From assembly GCF_046602855.1 (NCBI RefSeq), contig NZ_JBKINJ010000002.1, forward strand, positions 434,001 through 498,000: a DNA stretch of 64,000 nt, read 5' to 3'. Positions 55,813-63,935 of the stretch are shown here, piece by piece. Origin of the DNA: Gracilimonas sp046602855. GTDB taxonomy: Bacteria; Bacteroidota; Rhodothermia; Balneolales; Balneolaceae. The notes beneath the pieces were generated by a model. That model was not told the origin of the DNA, did not search any database, and saw nothing but the letters and a program-made list of their open reading frames with translations. A program made the position numbers and the translations under genes. Position 1 is the stretch's first letter. Each line of letters opens with the position of its first letter.

Positions 55813-56646
55813 ATGATGCATCTACTTGAGCTAACAAATATTCTTGAAAAAGCTTTTATCGAAGATATTGGAATGGGTGATATAACCTCGGAGCCCATTT
55901 TTTCATCTGAGGCAACCGGGAATGGAGTTTTTACCGCTAAGGCAGATGGCGTCGTGTCAGGACTTCAGACCATCGAAACAGGCTATCGTATTTTAGACCC
56001 AAATATTCAGGTTACCTTATTTAAAAGTGATGGAGACAATGTTATAAAAGGAGACAAGATCGCAGAGGTTTCAGGTGCTACCCGAGCACTTCTGACCGGA
56101 GAACGCGTGATCCTGAATCTGATCCAGCATCTCAGTGGAATCGCAACTTCTACGCAGGATGTAATTACCCTGCTTGATGATCCATCCATCAAGGTTACCG
56201 ATACCCGCAAAACACTGCCCGGATTGAGGGTTCTTCAAAAATATGCTGTGCGATGTGGTGGAGGCAAGAATCATCGATTTCGTTTGGACGACGGTGTGAT
56301 CATAAAGGATAATCATATCAAAGCGGCAGGCAGTCTTACACAAGCTGTAGAGTTAGCTCGAAATCATTGTGGGCACATGGTCAATATTGAAGTGGAAACT
56401 GAAAGCAGGAACCAGGTTGCAGAAGCAGTCTCAGCAAAGGCTGATGTGATCATGCTCGATAACAGATCAGCGAAAGAGGTTAAAGAACTTAGAAAAAATA
56501 TTCCTGAAGGCATCTTAGTTGAAGTATCGGGTGGCATCACTCCCAAAAATGTCGGTAGCTATAAAAACTGTGGCGCAGACATAATATCACTTGGCTGGCT
56601 TACTCATTCTGTAAAAGCTCTTGATATCAGTTTTAATCTTAATTAA
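55813..56646 (+). CDS. nadC: Nicotinate-nucleotide pyrophosphorylase (quinolinate phosphoribosyltransferase)
   Basis: 277 residues. FIEDIGMGDITSEP near 16-29 and TRKTLPGLRVLQKYAVRCGG (about 134-153) are the NadC signatures; HRFRLDDGVIIKDNHI follows. It turns quinolinate and PRPP into nicotinate mononucleotide. Two ATGs stand together at the start and either may be used. nadA follows after 107 bases; nadB is not in the window. Confidence 0.95.
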   Translation: MMHLLELTNILEKAFIEDIGMGDITSEPIFSSEATGNGVFTAKADGVVSGLQTIETGYRILDPNIQVTLFKSDGDNVIKGDKIAEVSGATRALLTGERVILNLIQHLSGIATSTQDVITLLDDPSIKVTDTRKTLPGLRVLQKYAVRCGGGKNHRFRLDDGVIIKDNHIKAAGSLTQAVELARNHCGHMVNIEVETESRNQVAEAVSAKADVIMLDNRSAKEVKELRKNIPEGILVEVSGGITPKNVGSYKNCGADIISLGWLTHSVKALDISFNLN

Positions 56647-56753
56647 AAGCCTGTTTACAAACCTAATTCAACGAATATTTTCATACCTTTATGGTTGACT
56701 CAAATTGAATTAGCTGTAACACAGTTGTTGTTTTCAAAGTATCTGAAAAGTTT

Positions 56754-57863
56754 ATGGAAGTTTTAGACCTGTTAGAGATCGAATCAGAAGTTTCCCTACC
56801 TAAACGCTACAGTGAATTAACTGTGGTAGAAATGAAAAACAGGGTAAAGGAGATCAAGGCTAAATTTGGAGAACGACTTTTCATTCCGGGCCATCATTAC
56901 CAAAAAGATGAGGTTATTCAATTTGCTGATGCTCGCGGTGACTCTCTGAAACTTGCCCGGATCTGTTCTTTAATGCCCGAGGCAGAATACATCGTTTTTT
57001 GTGGTGTACACTTTATGGCTGAAACAGCAGATATGCTTACCGGGTCCGACCAAAAAGTGATCTTACCGGACCTTCGCGCCGGCTGCTCTATGGCAGACAT
57101 GGCCGATATCGATCAAACTGAAAGTGGATGGAGTAAAATGCAAGAGATCTGGGGCGATTCTATTTTACCTCTTACCTACGTGAATTCCACAGCTGCCATC
57201 AAGGGATTTGTTGGTAAACATGGTGGAGCTACGGTTACCTCATCCAATGCCAAAAAAATGCTGGAATGGGCTTTTACTCAAAAAGAACGCATCCTGTTTT
57301 TACCTGATCAACACCTTGGGCGAAATACCGCTTACGATCTTAGTATTCCCCTCAAACAAATGGCCGTTTATGATCCAATACAAAGAACGTTTGAATGTGA
57401 AGGGAAGCTAGAGGATGTGAAAGTGATACTCTGGAAAGGTCACTGTTCCGTACACGAAAAATTTAACGTGAAGCATATCCACAACCTTCGAAATCAGAAA
57501 CCTGATATGAAGGTCATTGTGCACCCCGAGTGCACCTTTGATGTAGTTCAGGCTTCGGACCTCAATGGGTCAACCGGCTTCATTATAAACACCATTGAAA
57601 ATGCGCCTTCCGGCTCTAAATGGGCCATAGGCACAGAAATGAACCTCGTGAATCGGCTGGCTCAGGAGCATCCCGATAAGGAGATCATTTCCCTGAATCC
57701 TTTTATGTGTCCCTGCCTAACTATGAACAGGATCGACTTGCCGCATTTATTATGGTCTTTGGAAAAACTCGAACAAGGAGAGGTTGTAAATCACATTACT
57801 GTTCCGAAAGAAATTACTGAGTATGCTGTTCTTGCACTTAACCGAATGCTTGAGCGGTCTTGA
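56754..57863 (+). CDS. nadA: Quinolinate synthase NadA
   Basis: 369 residues, the long form like that of Bacillus. IPGHHYQKDEV (44-54) opens the fold. Cysteines at 111 (AGCSMADM), 231 (HCSVHEKF) and 319/321 (CPCLTMNR) match the three 4Fe-4S ligands of long NadA (about 110, 230, 320). It condenses iminoaspartate with dihydroxyacetone phosphate to quinolinate. A cysteine desulfurase gene lies upstream, divergent. The enzyme is oxygen-sensitive in this family. Confidence 0.95.
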   Translation: MEVLDLLEIESEVSLPKRYSELTVVEMKNRVKEIKAKFGERLFIPGHHYQKDEVIQFADARGDSLKLARICSLMPEAEYIVFCGVHFMAETADMLTGSDQKVILPDLRAGCSMADMADIDQTESGWSKMQEIWGDSILPLTYVNSTAAIKGFVGKHGGATVTSSNAKKMLEWAFTQKERILFLPDQHLGRNTAYDLSIPLKQMAVYDPIQRTFECEGKLEDVKVILWKGHCSVHEKFNVKHIHNLRNQKPDMKVIVHPECTFDVVQASDLNGSTGFIINTIENAPSGSKWAIGTEMNLVNRLAQEHPDKEIISLNPFMCPCLTMNRIDLPHLLWSLEKLEQGEVVNHITVPKEITEYAVLALNRMLERS

Positions 57864-57991
57864 TGATCAATCCATGGAGGTGCTGTGATGCTTCATTCCG
57901 GAACAATAGGCCATACTTGCAGTACATCTTTTTCATTAGCTAAGCCTTAAACCTTCTCTCAATTTTTAGTACATTCAGGAAACGCAATTCT

Positions 57992-59710
57992 ATGATGAGT
58001 AAAACACCTATATTTTTTCTTTTTATTGCATGTTTATTTCCGGCTATCACTATAGCTCAAGACCGTCAGGCTGGAGCAGATAATACACTTTTACCGGAGA
58101 TCAACCCACAGGATATTGAGATCCGCAGTGAATTTAAAGCTCGCTTTCCTGGGCTTAGACGGCAGCCTATTCTTGGTTTCAACCCAACACCGCGTGTATT
58201 TCAGATCGACCCCAATCGAATTCCATTTATTGAAACACGAGAAGAGGCCGTTGCTAATATTGCTGTAACCCAGCTTGGCCGTCCTGAGCCTCCAACCCGT
58301 TCCGTATTGAGAGATCCTCAGCGAGTGAACGGTTACCTTCGCTCCGCTTTGGGCAGCTATTTATCTCCTGATATTAACGGTTATGGTTATTATGCTCTCA
58401 GTGAAAATAGTGCCGTTAACGGAAACGTGAACTTGCGCGGCTCAACAGGCCACCTTGATGGCCCTGAAAGTTCCTTTCGTTACCTGGATGCCAATGCCAG
58501 TTTCGTCCACAAACTGAAAAATGGCATTCGCCTTTCTTTCGATGTAGGAGCACTAAATGATTTTAATGATCTTTACAACATCGATGATCCAAACATTCAA
58601 AGCCAGATCGGAGAAACTGCCTCCAAAGATTATTATGGCTTTAACGGACAACTACGCCTCCAAAAAGTTAAGAATACATTGAATGGATGGGACCTGACTT
58701 TAGGTGGTAATTTATTTAACACCACTCTTGATGCAGGTTCAACCGCACTTAGTGGTGAAACTGATGAAAAAGTAAGTCACTTATCCTTTTCATATTATTG
58801 GCCCGGCCAAAAGATATACGAAACCATTAGGGTCACGGGTAATCTGGAATCAGCGACCTATTCGGCTGATACTTTTGATCCTGAAACCTGGGTAAACGCA
58901 GAAGCAGCTCTCACCTATGAAAGGCTGTTCAACTTTTCAACCAGGGTTAAAGCTAAAGGAGGCGTCAGCTATATTACTGATGCCTTTGACAGCAAGGTTA
59001 TGCTGAGTCCTGAAGTAGAAATTATTCACTATTTGAATGAACGGTTATCTGTGACAGGGACTGCATTTGGCCGACCGAAACTAAGAACCCTTCAGGAACA
59101 TCATCAATATAATCGTTTTCTTTCCGCTGATAATCTTCTGAGGCATTCCTATGATATTGGAGCAGGGGCAGAAGCCAACTTTCAACTTTTTGGAGGCAAC
59201 AGGGTCTTTGGAGGAGTTACATACACCCGCACACAAAATTACGCCTTTTACCAGCGAACACTTCTGGCACCAAATGACACTCCCGGTTTTTATTCTTTAA
59301 CCTATGGTGACGCGAACATTTTTGAGATCTATGCAGGTGCAAATCAACAGTTAGTACCTCATAAATTCTGGGCTAATGTTAAAGCCTATGCACGAAGCCC
59401 TAAACTATCTGCAGGCGGAGATATTCCATATGAGGAAAAAATTGGCCTGGAAGGCGCTCTTTCCTTTAAACCGGTCAAAGAACTGACGTTGAATACCTGG
59501 GTGGAATACCTTGGAAAGAGACAATCACCGGAAACCGGTACCGAATTAAAAGCATTTGCATTACTTAACGCAGGTGCCGAATATCAGGTTAACGACAAAA
59601 TTGGCGTTTTTGCTAAATTATTAAACATCACAGGACAGGAATACGAGATTTGGAAAGGCTATCAGGAACGTCCTTTTCAGATCTTTGGCGGTATAACCTT
59701 AAAACTATAA
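57992..59710 (+). CDS. Outer-membrane beta-barrel protein (TonB-receptor-like)
   Basis: 572 residues with a signal peptide ending TIAQ (about 1-23; a second ATG one codon later). A ~130-residue N-terminal segment (QDIEIRSEFKARFPG, GFNPTPRVFQI) precedes amphipathic beta strands to the end. It finishes with an IFGGITLKL strand typical of barrels. No plug domain is recognisable, so it is not a standard TonB receptor. The HU-like gene starts six bases after its stop, placing this barrel first in the HU-SPOR-TolQ-ExbD-TonB run. Confidence 0.7.
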   Translation: MMSKTPIFFLFIACLFPAITIAQDRQAGADNTLLPEINPQDIEIRSEFKARFPGLRRQPILGFNPTPRVFQIDPNRIPFIETREEAVANIAVTQLGRPEPPTRSVLRDPQRVNGYLRSALGSYLSPDINGYGYYALSENSAVNGNVNLRGSTGHLDGPESSFRYLDANASFVHKLKNGIRLSFDVGALNDFNDLYNIDDPNIQSQIGETASKDYYGFNGQLRLQKVKNTLNGWDLTLGGNLFNTTLDAGSTALSGETDEKVSHLSFSYYWPGQKIYETIRVTGNLESATYSADTFDPETWVNAEAALTYERLFNFSTRVKAKGGVSYITDAFDSKVMLSPEVEIIHYLNERLSVTGTAFGRPKLRTLQEHHQYNRFLSADNLLRHSYDIGAGAEANFQLFGGNRVFGGVTYTRTQNYAFYQRTLLAPNDTPGFYSLTYGDANIFEIYAGANQQLVPHKFWANVKAYARSPKLSAGGDIPYEEKIGLEGALSFKPVKELTLNTWVEYLGKRQSPETGTELKAFALLNAGAEYQVNDKIGVFAKLLNITGQEYEIWKGYQERPFQIFGGITLKL

Positions 59711-59716
59711 TTTCTT

Positions 59717-59914
59717 ATGACGGATAAATTTTTAGAGGCATTAGGTATTGTAATACGGGATCAGATCATAATGAAAAATTCTGTTGAGATAGATGGACTT
59801 GGTACATTCAAACCGGTTCATCACAATCAAAAACAGGAAAAGCGGGCTGATGGCACAAATGTAATGCAGCCTCCTAAAGATACCGTAGAATTCACATCCG
59901 CTAAGAAGGGATAA
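59717..59914 (+). CDS. Short HU-like (CCDC81-type) domain protein
   Basis: 65 residues. The GLGTFKPVHHNQKQEKR arm-like turn (about 28-44) and the VEFTSAKKG end are those of bacterial HU/IHF or CCDC81-type domains, here a single compact domain without the usual second half. It probably binds DNA or pairs with the next protein's N-terminal HU domain. Basic tail, no membrane segment. It lies six bases after the barrel gene and three bases before the HU-SPOR gene. Confidence 0.7.
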   Translation: MTDKFLEALGIVIRDQIIMKNSVEIDGLGTFKPVHHNQKQEKRADGTNVMQPPKDTVEFTSAKKG

Positions 59915-59917
59915 GCT

Positions 59918-61555
59918 ATGCATATAGATCATTCAAAACTTGTAGAACTGCTCGTTGAAACTTCAGGAATTGAAAAAGAGAAGATAGAAAACCAACTTGC
60001 CGATCTCGTTGAGGAGATCAATGAAGCTATCGATGAAGGTGAAGCCTATGAAGTGGAGGGCTTTGGTGTATTCAGCGCTATTGGTAATAATGTGGTATTT
60101 ATTCCTTCCGATGAGCTTGCCACAGAGATCAATTACAAATACGTTGGCATGGAAGCCATCGAAATGGATGAAGCTGTTGGAACTGCGGATGAACCTGATG
60201 CTCAGGATCAGGATGATCCTTTTGCCGGATTGCTTGATGATGAACCTAAAGATACTTCAACGCCAAAGTCTGATATTATAGACGAATCGGAACCGAAAAG
60301 TGAAGGCGACGCAGCGAAGGAACAAGATGATATGGATGGTGATTCACCTTTTGGTTTTGAAGATGAAGACCAGCCTGGGACGGAAGAAAAAGACCTTGAA
60401 GAGAAACCCGGCCCTGATAAATGGGGAATAGACACTTACAAGGATGAAAGTGATGAAAATATGTTCTCCGGTCTATTAGGTGACACTCCCAAAGAAGAAA
60501 GTGAACAGGAGGAAGAACATTTTAAAGCAGTATTCGACCATGAAGAGGATGGGGACGAAGATCTTGAACGAATATCCGAGATAGAGCGTGAACTTTCTGG
60601 CGAGGCTGATAGTGACAAAGGATCCAAAATTGATGAAGAGGATGAAGACGATATTGATCCTTTTGCATCATTGGCAGGACTCGATGAAGGGGATAATAGT
60701 GAAGAAGAAAAAAACCTGGATCGAGCACTTGAGTCTTCAATTTCAGATGATAAAGACGAAGATGATCTGGAAGAGGCTCTTTCTTCTTCTATAAGTGAGA
60801 AAGATGACGAAGATGATATTGAACCGGTTCCGGTAATAAAAAACATAACTTCAGGTAAACCCGGAAAGGAAGAAGAGCCAAAAACAGAAGACAAGAAAAA
60901 GGATAAAAAGCGTAAACCTTTTAAACGTCCGCAAAAAGCCAAAGGGCCGGGTAGTCAATCAGCTATACTTCTTATAATTATCATAATTATAGTACTTGGA
61001 AGTGGCATCTATGGGCTCGGTTATTTCGGCTTTGTCAATATTCCTGGAATTACACCTGCTGAGATTCCTGCAACAACTCAAACAACACCACCTGCGCCGA
61101 ACCCTCAAGTTACTGAGCCTCTGCAAGAGTCAACCGAGTCAGGTGAACAGTCACCGTCTGAAACGACTACGGATGAAACATCACCAACAGAGCAAATTAT
61201 AAGTGAAACGGAACAAGAGTCCGAAACTCAGGTATCAGAAACACAAGAGATACAGGAACAAGCACCTGCCGGAGAAACCTCGTATGGTTTAAGAGGGACA
61301 CTCAATGAATCAGCCAATGATGGTTATACAATCGTTGTTTATTCACTGACCAATGAAGATAATGCCCGGGCCAAAGTTTCTGAATTATCCGAACAAGGAT
61401 ATCGTGTTATTTTAGCTTCAATACCGCATCAACAATATGGAACGCTTTGGAGAGTTAGCTTAGGGCAGTTTGAAACCATGCGCGATGCAGCCTTGGCAGG
61501 TCAAGATCTCGGCGATCCTTTTACAGACAATTATTTCATAACTCAAATTCAGTAA
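59918..61555 (+). CDS. Membrane protein with N-terminal HU-like and C-terminal SPOR domains
   Basis: 545 residues. An HU-like domain occupies about 1-90 (VEGFGVFSAIGNNVVFIPS turn), followed by a long Asp/Glu-rich linker (about 90-315) and a basic patch KKKDKKRKPFKRPQKAK. One membrane helix (about 347-372) is followed by a Thr/Pro/Gln-rich periplasmic linker and a SPOR domain (about 465-545; YTIVVYSLTNEDNARAKV). SPOR domains bind denuded septal glycan. The order fits an inner-membrane protein with its HU-like part in the cytoplasm and SPOR outside. It resembles known Bacteroidota HU-CCDC81/SPOR proteins, but the acidic spacer is unusually long. Confidence 0.82.
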   Translation: MHIDHSKLVELLVETSGIEKEKIENQLADLVEEINEAIDEGEAYEVEGFGVFSAIGNNVVFIPSDELATEINYKYVGMEAIEMDEAVGTADEPDAQDQDDPFAGLLDDEPKDTSTPKSDIIDESEPKSEGDAAKEQDDMDGDSPFGFEDEDQPGTEEKDLEEKPGPDKWGIDTYKDESDENMFSGLLGDTPKEESEQEEEHFKAVFDHEEDGDEDLERISEIERELSGEADSDKGSKIDEEDEDDIDPFASLAGLDEGDNSEEEKNLDRALESSISDDKDEDDLEEALSSSISEKDDEDDIEPVPVIKNITSGKPGKEEEPKTEDKKKDKKRKPFKRPQKAKGPGSQSAILLIIIIIIVLGSGIYGLGYFGFVNIPGITPAEIPATTQTTPPAPNPQVTEPLQESTESGEQSPSETTTDETSPTEQIISETEQESETQVSETQEIQEQAPAGETSYGLRGTLNESANDGYTIVVYSLTNEDNARAKVSELSEQGYRVILASIPHQQYGTLWRVSLGQFETMRDAALAGQDLGDPFTDNYFITQIQ

Positions 61556-61572
61556 ATCTAAAGATCATCTAC

Positions 61573-62280
61573 ATGCACCCTTTATTGATATTTTTGCAGG
61601 ACACTACTGCAGTTGACTCCCTGATGGCTATGCAGGAAGAAACCATTTCATTCTTTGACCTTCTTATGGAGGGAGGCGTTTTAATGATCCCGATCGCTCT
61701 CTTATTTATGATCGGTATGTATGTTATTGTTGAACGATGGAGGGCCCTTAACCGCTCTCATGTTGATCCCGACAAGTTTCTGAATACCATAGGAGATATG
61801 CTGAAATCCGGTAAAGGGGGAGCAAAGAACGCAATGGATTACTGTGATGAATTCGACAAGCCTATTTCCCGCATCATTAAAGCAGGTATTCGTCGCCTCG
61901 GCCGACCAATAAGAGATATTGAAGATGCCATTGACAATGCAGGTAAGAAAGAGATTTTCTTCCTTGAAAAGCGCATGAATTGGCTGGCTACTATTGCCGG
62001 TGTGGCACCATTGCTAGGTTTTACAGGAACCGTAACAGGTATGATCGAAGCCTTTATGGATATTCAGTCGCTGCAGGGAAATGTAAACCCAAGTGTTCTT
62101 GCCGGCGGTATATGGGAAGCCCTTATAACTACAGCTGCAGGACTTATTGTTGGTCTGATCGCCTATGGTTTTTACAACTTCCTTCTTGGTAAGATCAGTC
62201 GGTCAATATTTGAACTTGAAAATGCCTCTGCTGATTTTCTGGATCTGTTGCAATCACCTGCTAAAAAAGAGAATAACTGA
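61573..62280 (+). CDS. ExbB/TolQ family proton channel
   Basis: 235 residues, three membrane helices: IPIALLFMIGMYVIVE near 40-55, a second after WLATIAGVAPLLGFTGTVTG (about 136-155) and a third with GIWEALITTAAGLIVGL (about 178-195). The TVTGM and GLIVGL segments are the MotA/TolQ/ExbB core. It forms the stator with the ExbD/TolR protein encoded three bases later. Whether it serves Tol-Pal or TonB cannot be told, but a tonB gene follows. Confidence 0.9.
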   Translation: MHPLLIFLQDTTAVDSLMAMQEETISFFDLLMEGGVLMIPIALLFMIGMYVIVERWRALNRSHVDPDKFLNTIGDMLKSGKGGAKNAMDYCDEFDKPISRIIKAGIRRLGRPIRDIEDAIDNAGKKEIFFLEKRMNWLATIAGVAPLLGFTGTVTGMIEAFMDIQSLQGNVNPSVLAGGIWEALITTAAGLIVGLIAYGFYNFLLGKISRSIFELENASADFLDLLQSPAKKENN

Positions 62281-62282
62281 TT

Positions 62283-62696
62283 ATGTCACGCGATTTCAGA
62301 AGAGGAGATAAACGGTTGCCACCCCTGTCATTGTTTTCACAATCGTCACTGACGGATATCGTGCTCCTGTTGCTTATTTTCTTTCTCTTAACATCTTCTT
62401 TTGTTACCAACTTCGGCATTCGTGTTGAAGTACCTAAGGCAGAAAGCAGTGCGGCTACTGAACAGCAGTTTATTTCTGTTGCTGTTACCAAAAATGGCGA
62501 GTTCTATGTGGATGGTGACCTGACGGCACGAGGTTCTTTAGCTTCCGCAATCAGAAACGCTCGAAATAATAAGCCTCAGGGAACCGTTGTATTAAGAGCC
62601 GACAAGGATGCCAAAGTTGATGACGCTGTAAGAGTGATGAATATCAGCAAAGCATTGAATCTAAAAATTATCATGGCTACAGAACAAGGATCCTAA
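62283..62696 (+). CDS. ExbD/TolR family protein
   Basis: 137 residues. The single membrane helix SSLTDIVLLLLIFFLLTSS (21-39) holds the conserved proton-relay Asp25. The periplasmic domain (about 45-137) includes VVLRADKDAKVDDAVRVMN. It works with the ExbB/TolQ channel to use the proton gradient. The gene starts two bases after the channel gene stop and tonB starts six bases after it ends. Confidence 0.92.
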   Translation: MSRDFRRGDKRLPPLSLFSQSSLTDIVLLLLIFFLLTSSFVTNFGIRVEVPKAESSAATEQQFISVAVTKNGEFYVDGDLTARGSLASAIRNARNNKPQGTVVLRADKDAKVDDAVRVMNISKALNLKIIMATEQGS

Positions 62697-62701
62697 CCGT
62701 T

Positions 62702-63523
62702 ATGGGCCGCTATAAATTCACAGAAGATGATCGTTTTGCACTAAAGGTTACCCTTGGTGTAAATGCCGTACTCTTGATCTTTTCTCTGATTTACACCTTT
62801 GAAATGAATGCCAACGTACGGCCGTCTTATATTGAAGTGGAATTTGGTGAATTCAGAACCGGACAGCTTGCCGAATATTCTGAAGTGCAAAATGAAGAAG
62901 TGGCGCAACGACCGAATCCCTCTGAAGTTGAGCCTGACGAACCGGTAGAAGAAGTTCAGGAGCCAGAAGTTACCCCACAAACAACAACCGAAGAAGATAC
63001 CAAACCGGTGGACTTACCCGATCAGGTTGAAGAGATTGAAGCAGAAGAAGTAACCACTCCTGATACTGAAAAGATCGATCCTTCTCAACAAGAGACCCAA
63101 CCCCAGGAAGAGGAAGTTGAAATTCCCCCCGTTTCCCAAGAAAATGAAACTATTACCGAAGGAGCCGATGAAAGTGGTGATGTTGATGGAGCTATCGGAG
63201 ATATGCAATCCGATCAGGGAATTGGTAATGATGAGGATAAAACATCTCCTTATGAATTAAGCTGGGAAGGTGAAATTGATCGCTCACCTATGGTCCAACC
63301 CCTCCCACAAAACGCCACCAATTCAGAAGCTGTTATTACAGTACGATTTGAAGTAAGACCTGATGGAACTGTAGGCCGTATCATCCCTCTTAGAAAGATG
63401 AATCCTGAATTGGAACGTGAAGTAATGAGTACATTGCGATCCTGGAGGTTTTCAAGGCTGCCGGGTGGGGTACCCCAACAAACTCAATGGGGAACCATTA
63501 CTTTCCGTTTCGTAGTCCAATAA
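62702..63523 (+). CDS. TonB-like energy transducer
   Basis: 273 residues. A short cytoplasmic start, one membrane helix (about 13-33), a long Glu/Pro/Gln-rich periplasmic spacer (about 60-190) and a C-terminal TonB domain (about 200-273) with VTVRFEVRPDGTVG-like strand (ITVRFEVRPDGTVGRII) and LRSWRFSRLPGG. It would carry proton-motive energy from the channel pair just upstream to outer-membrane proteins. The C-terminus ends FRFVVQ. The outer-membrane barrel at 57992 is a candidate partner. Confidence 0.87.
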   Translation: MGRYKFTEDDRFALKVTLGVNAVLLIFSLIYTFEMNANVRPSYIEVEFGEFRTGQLAEYSEVQNEEVAQRPNPSEVEPDEPVEEVQEPEVTPQTTTEEDTKPVDLPDQVEEIEAEEVTTPDTEKIDPSQQETQPQEEEVEIPPVSQENETITEGADESGDVDGAIGDMQSDQGIGNDEDKTSPYELSWEGEIDRSPMVQPLPQNATNSEAVITVRFEVRPDGTVGRIIPLRKMNPELEREVMSTLRSWRFSRLPGGVPQQTQWGTITFRFVVQ

Positions 63524-63535
63524 ATTGACCCCAAT

Positions 63536-63919
63536 ATGAAATTTTCGCTATTAATATTGCCTGTATTGCTTTTACTAAGTATAGGGTGCTCAACAGGTCA
63601 ATCAATAGATGATTCAAACTATGAGACGGTTTTACCTGAACAGTTAGAAGTGATCGAACAAAATGAACGTTCTGTAACCTTCAAAATGTCTAATTCCTGT
63701 GGATCAGCTTGTTGGGCAAATCTTCAGGAATTAATTGAACGGGATGAAAATACCTTTGAGATCAAGACCGTTGCCGAGGTAACTTCTGAAATTTGTACGG
63801 AACAATGTGTTCCTTATGAGAGAGAGTACACGCTCGAAATTCCGGCACCAGGTTATTATACCTTTCAATTCATTCACCGAGACAGTGTTTATCAAAGTCT
63901 GGATCTCAGCTTCCCTTAA
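63536..63919 (+). CDS. Cysteine-rich lipoprotein, unknown function
   Basis: 127 residues. A signal peptide ends in the lipobox LSIGC (Cys18). The mature part has two C-x3-C pairs, SCGSACWA (about 55-62) and ICTEQCVP (about 85-92), in a small beta-rich domain ending LDLSFP. The four cysteines could form disulfides or bind metal; I do not recognise the family. It lies 12 bases after tonB in the same direction, so it may be a lipoprotein part of that machine. Confidence 0.65.
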   Translation: MKFSLLILPVLLLLSIGCSTGQSIDDSNYETVLPEQLEVIEQNERSVTFKMSNSCGSACWANLQELIERDENTFEIKTVAEVTSEICTEQCVPYEREYTLEIPAPGYYTFQFIHRDSVYQSLDLSFP

Positions 63920-63935
63920 GTTTCAGTAAATAAAG

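Noticed and set aside
57992..59710. Classical TonB-dependent receptor
   Set aside because: It has barrel-like strands but no recognisable plug domain or TonB box, so the call was kept general.
60436..60942. A 168-residue serine-rich reverse-strand ORF
   Set aside because: It is the mirror of the Asp/Glu-rich linker (GAT/GAA repeats read as TCA/TTC codons) in the HU-SPOR gene, and has no start context or domain.
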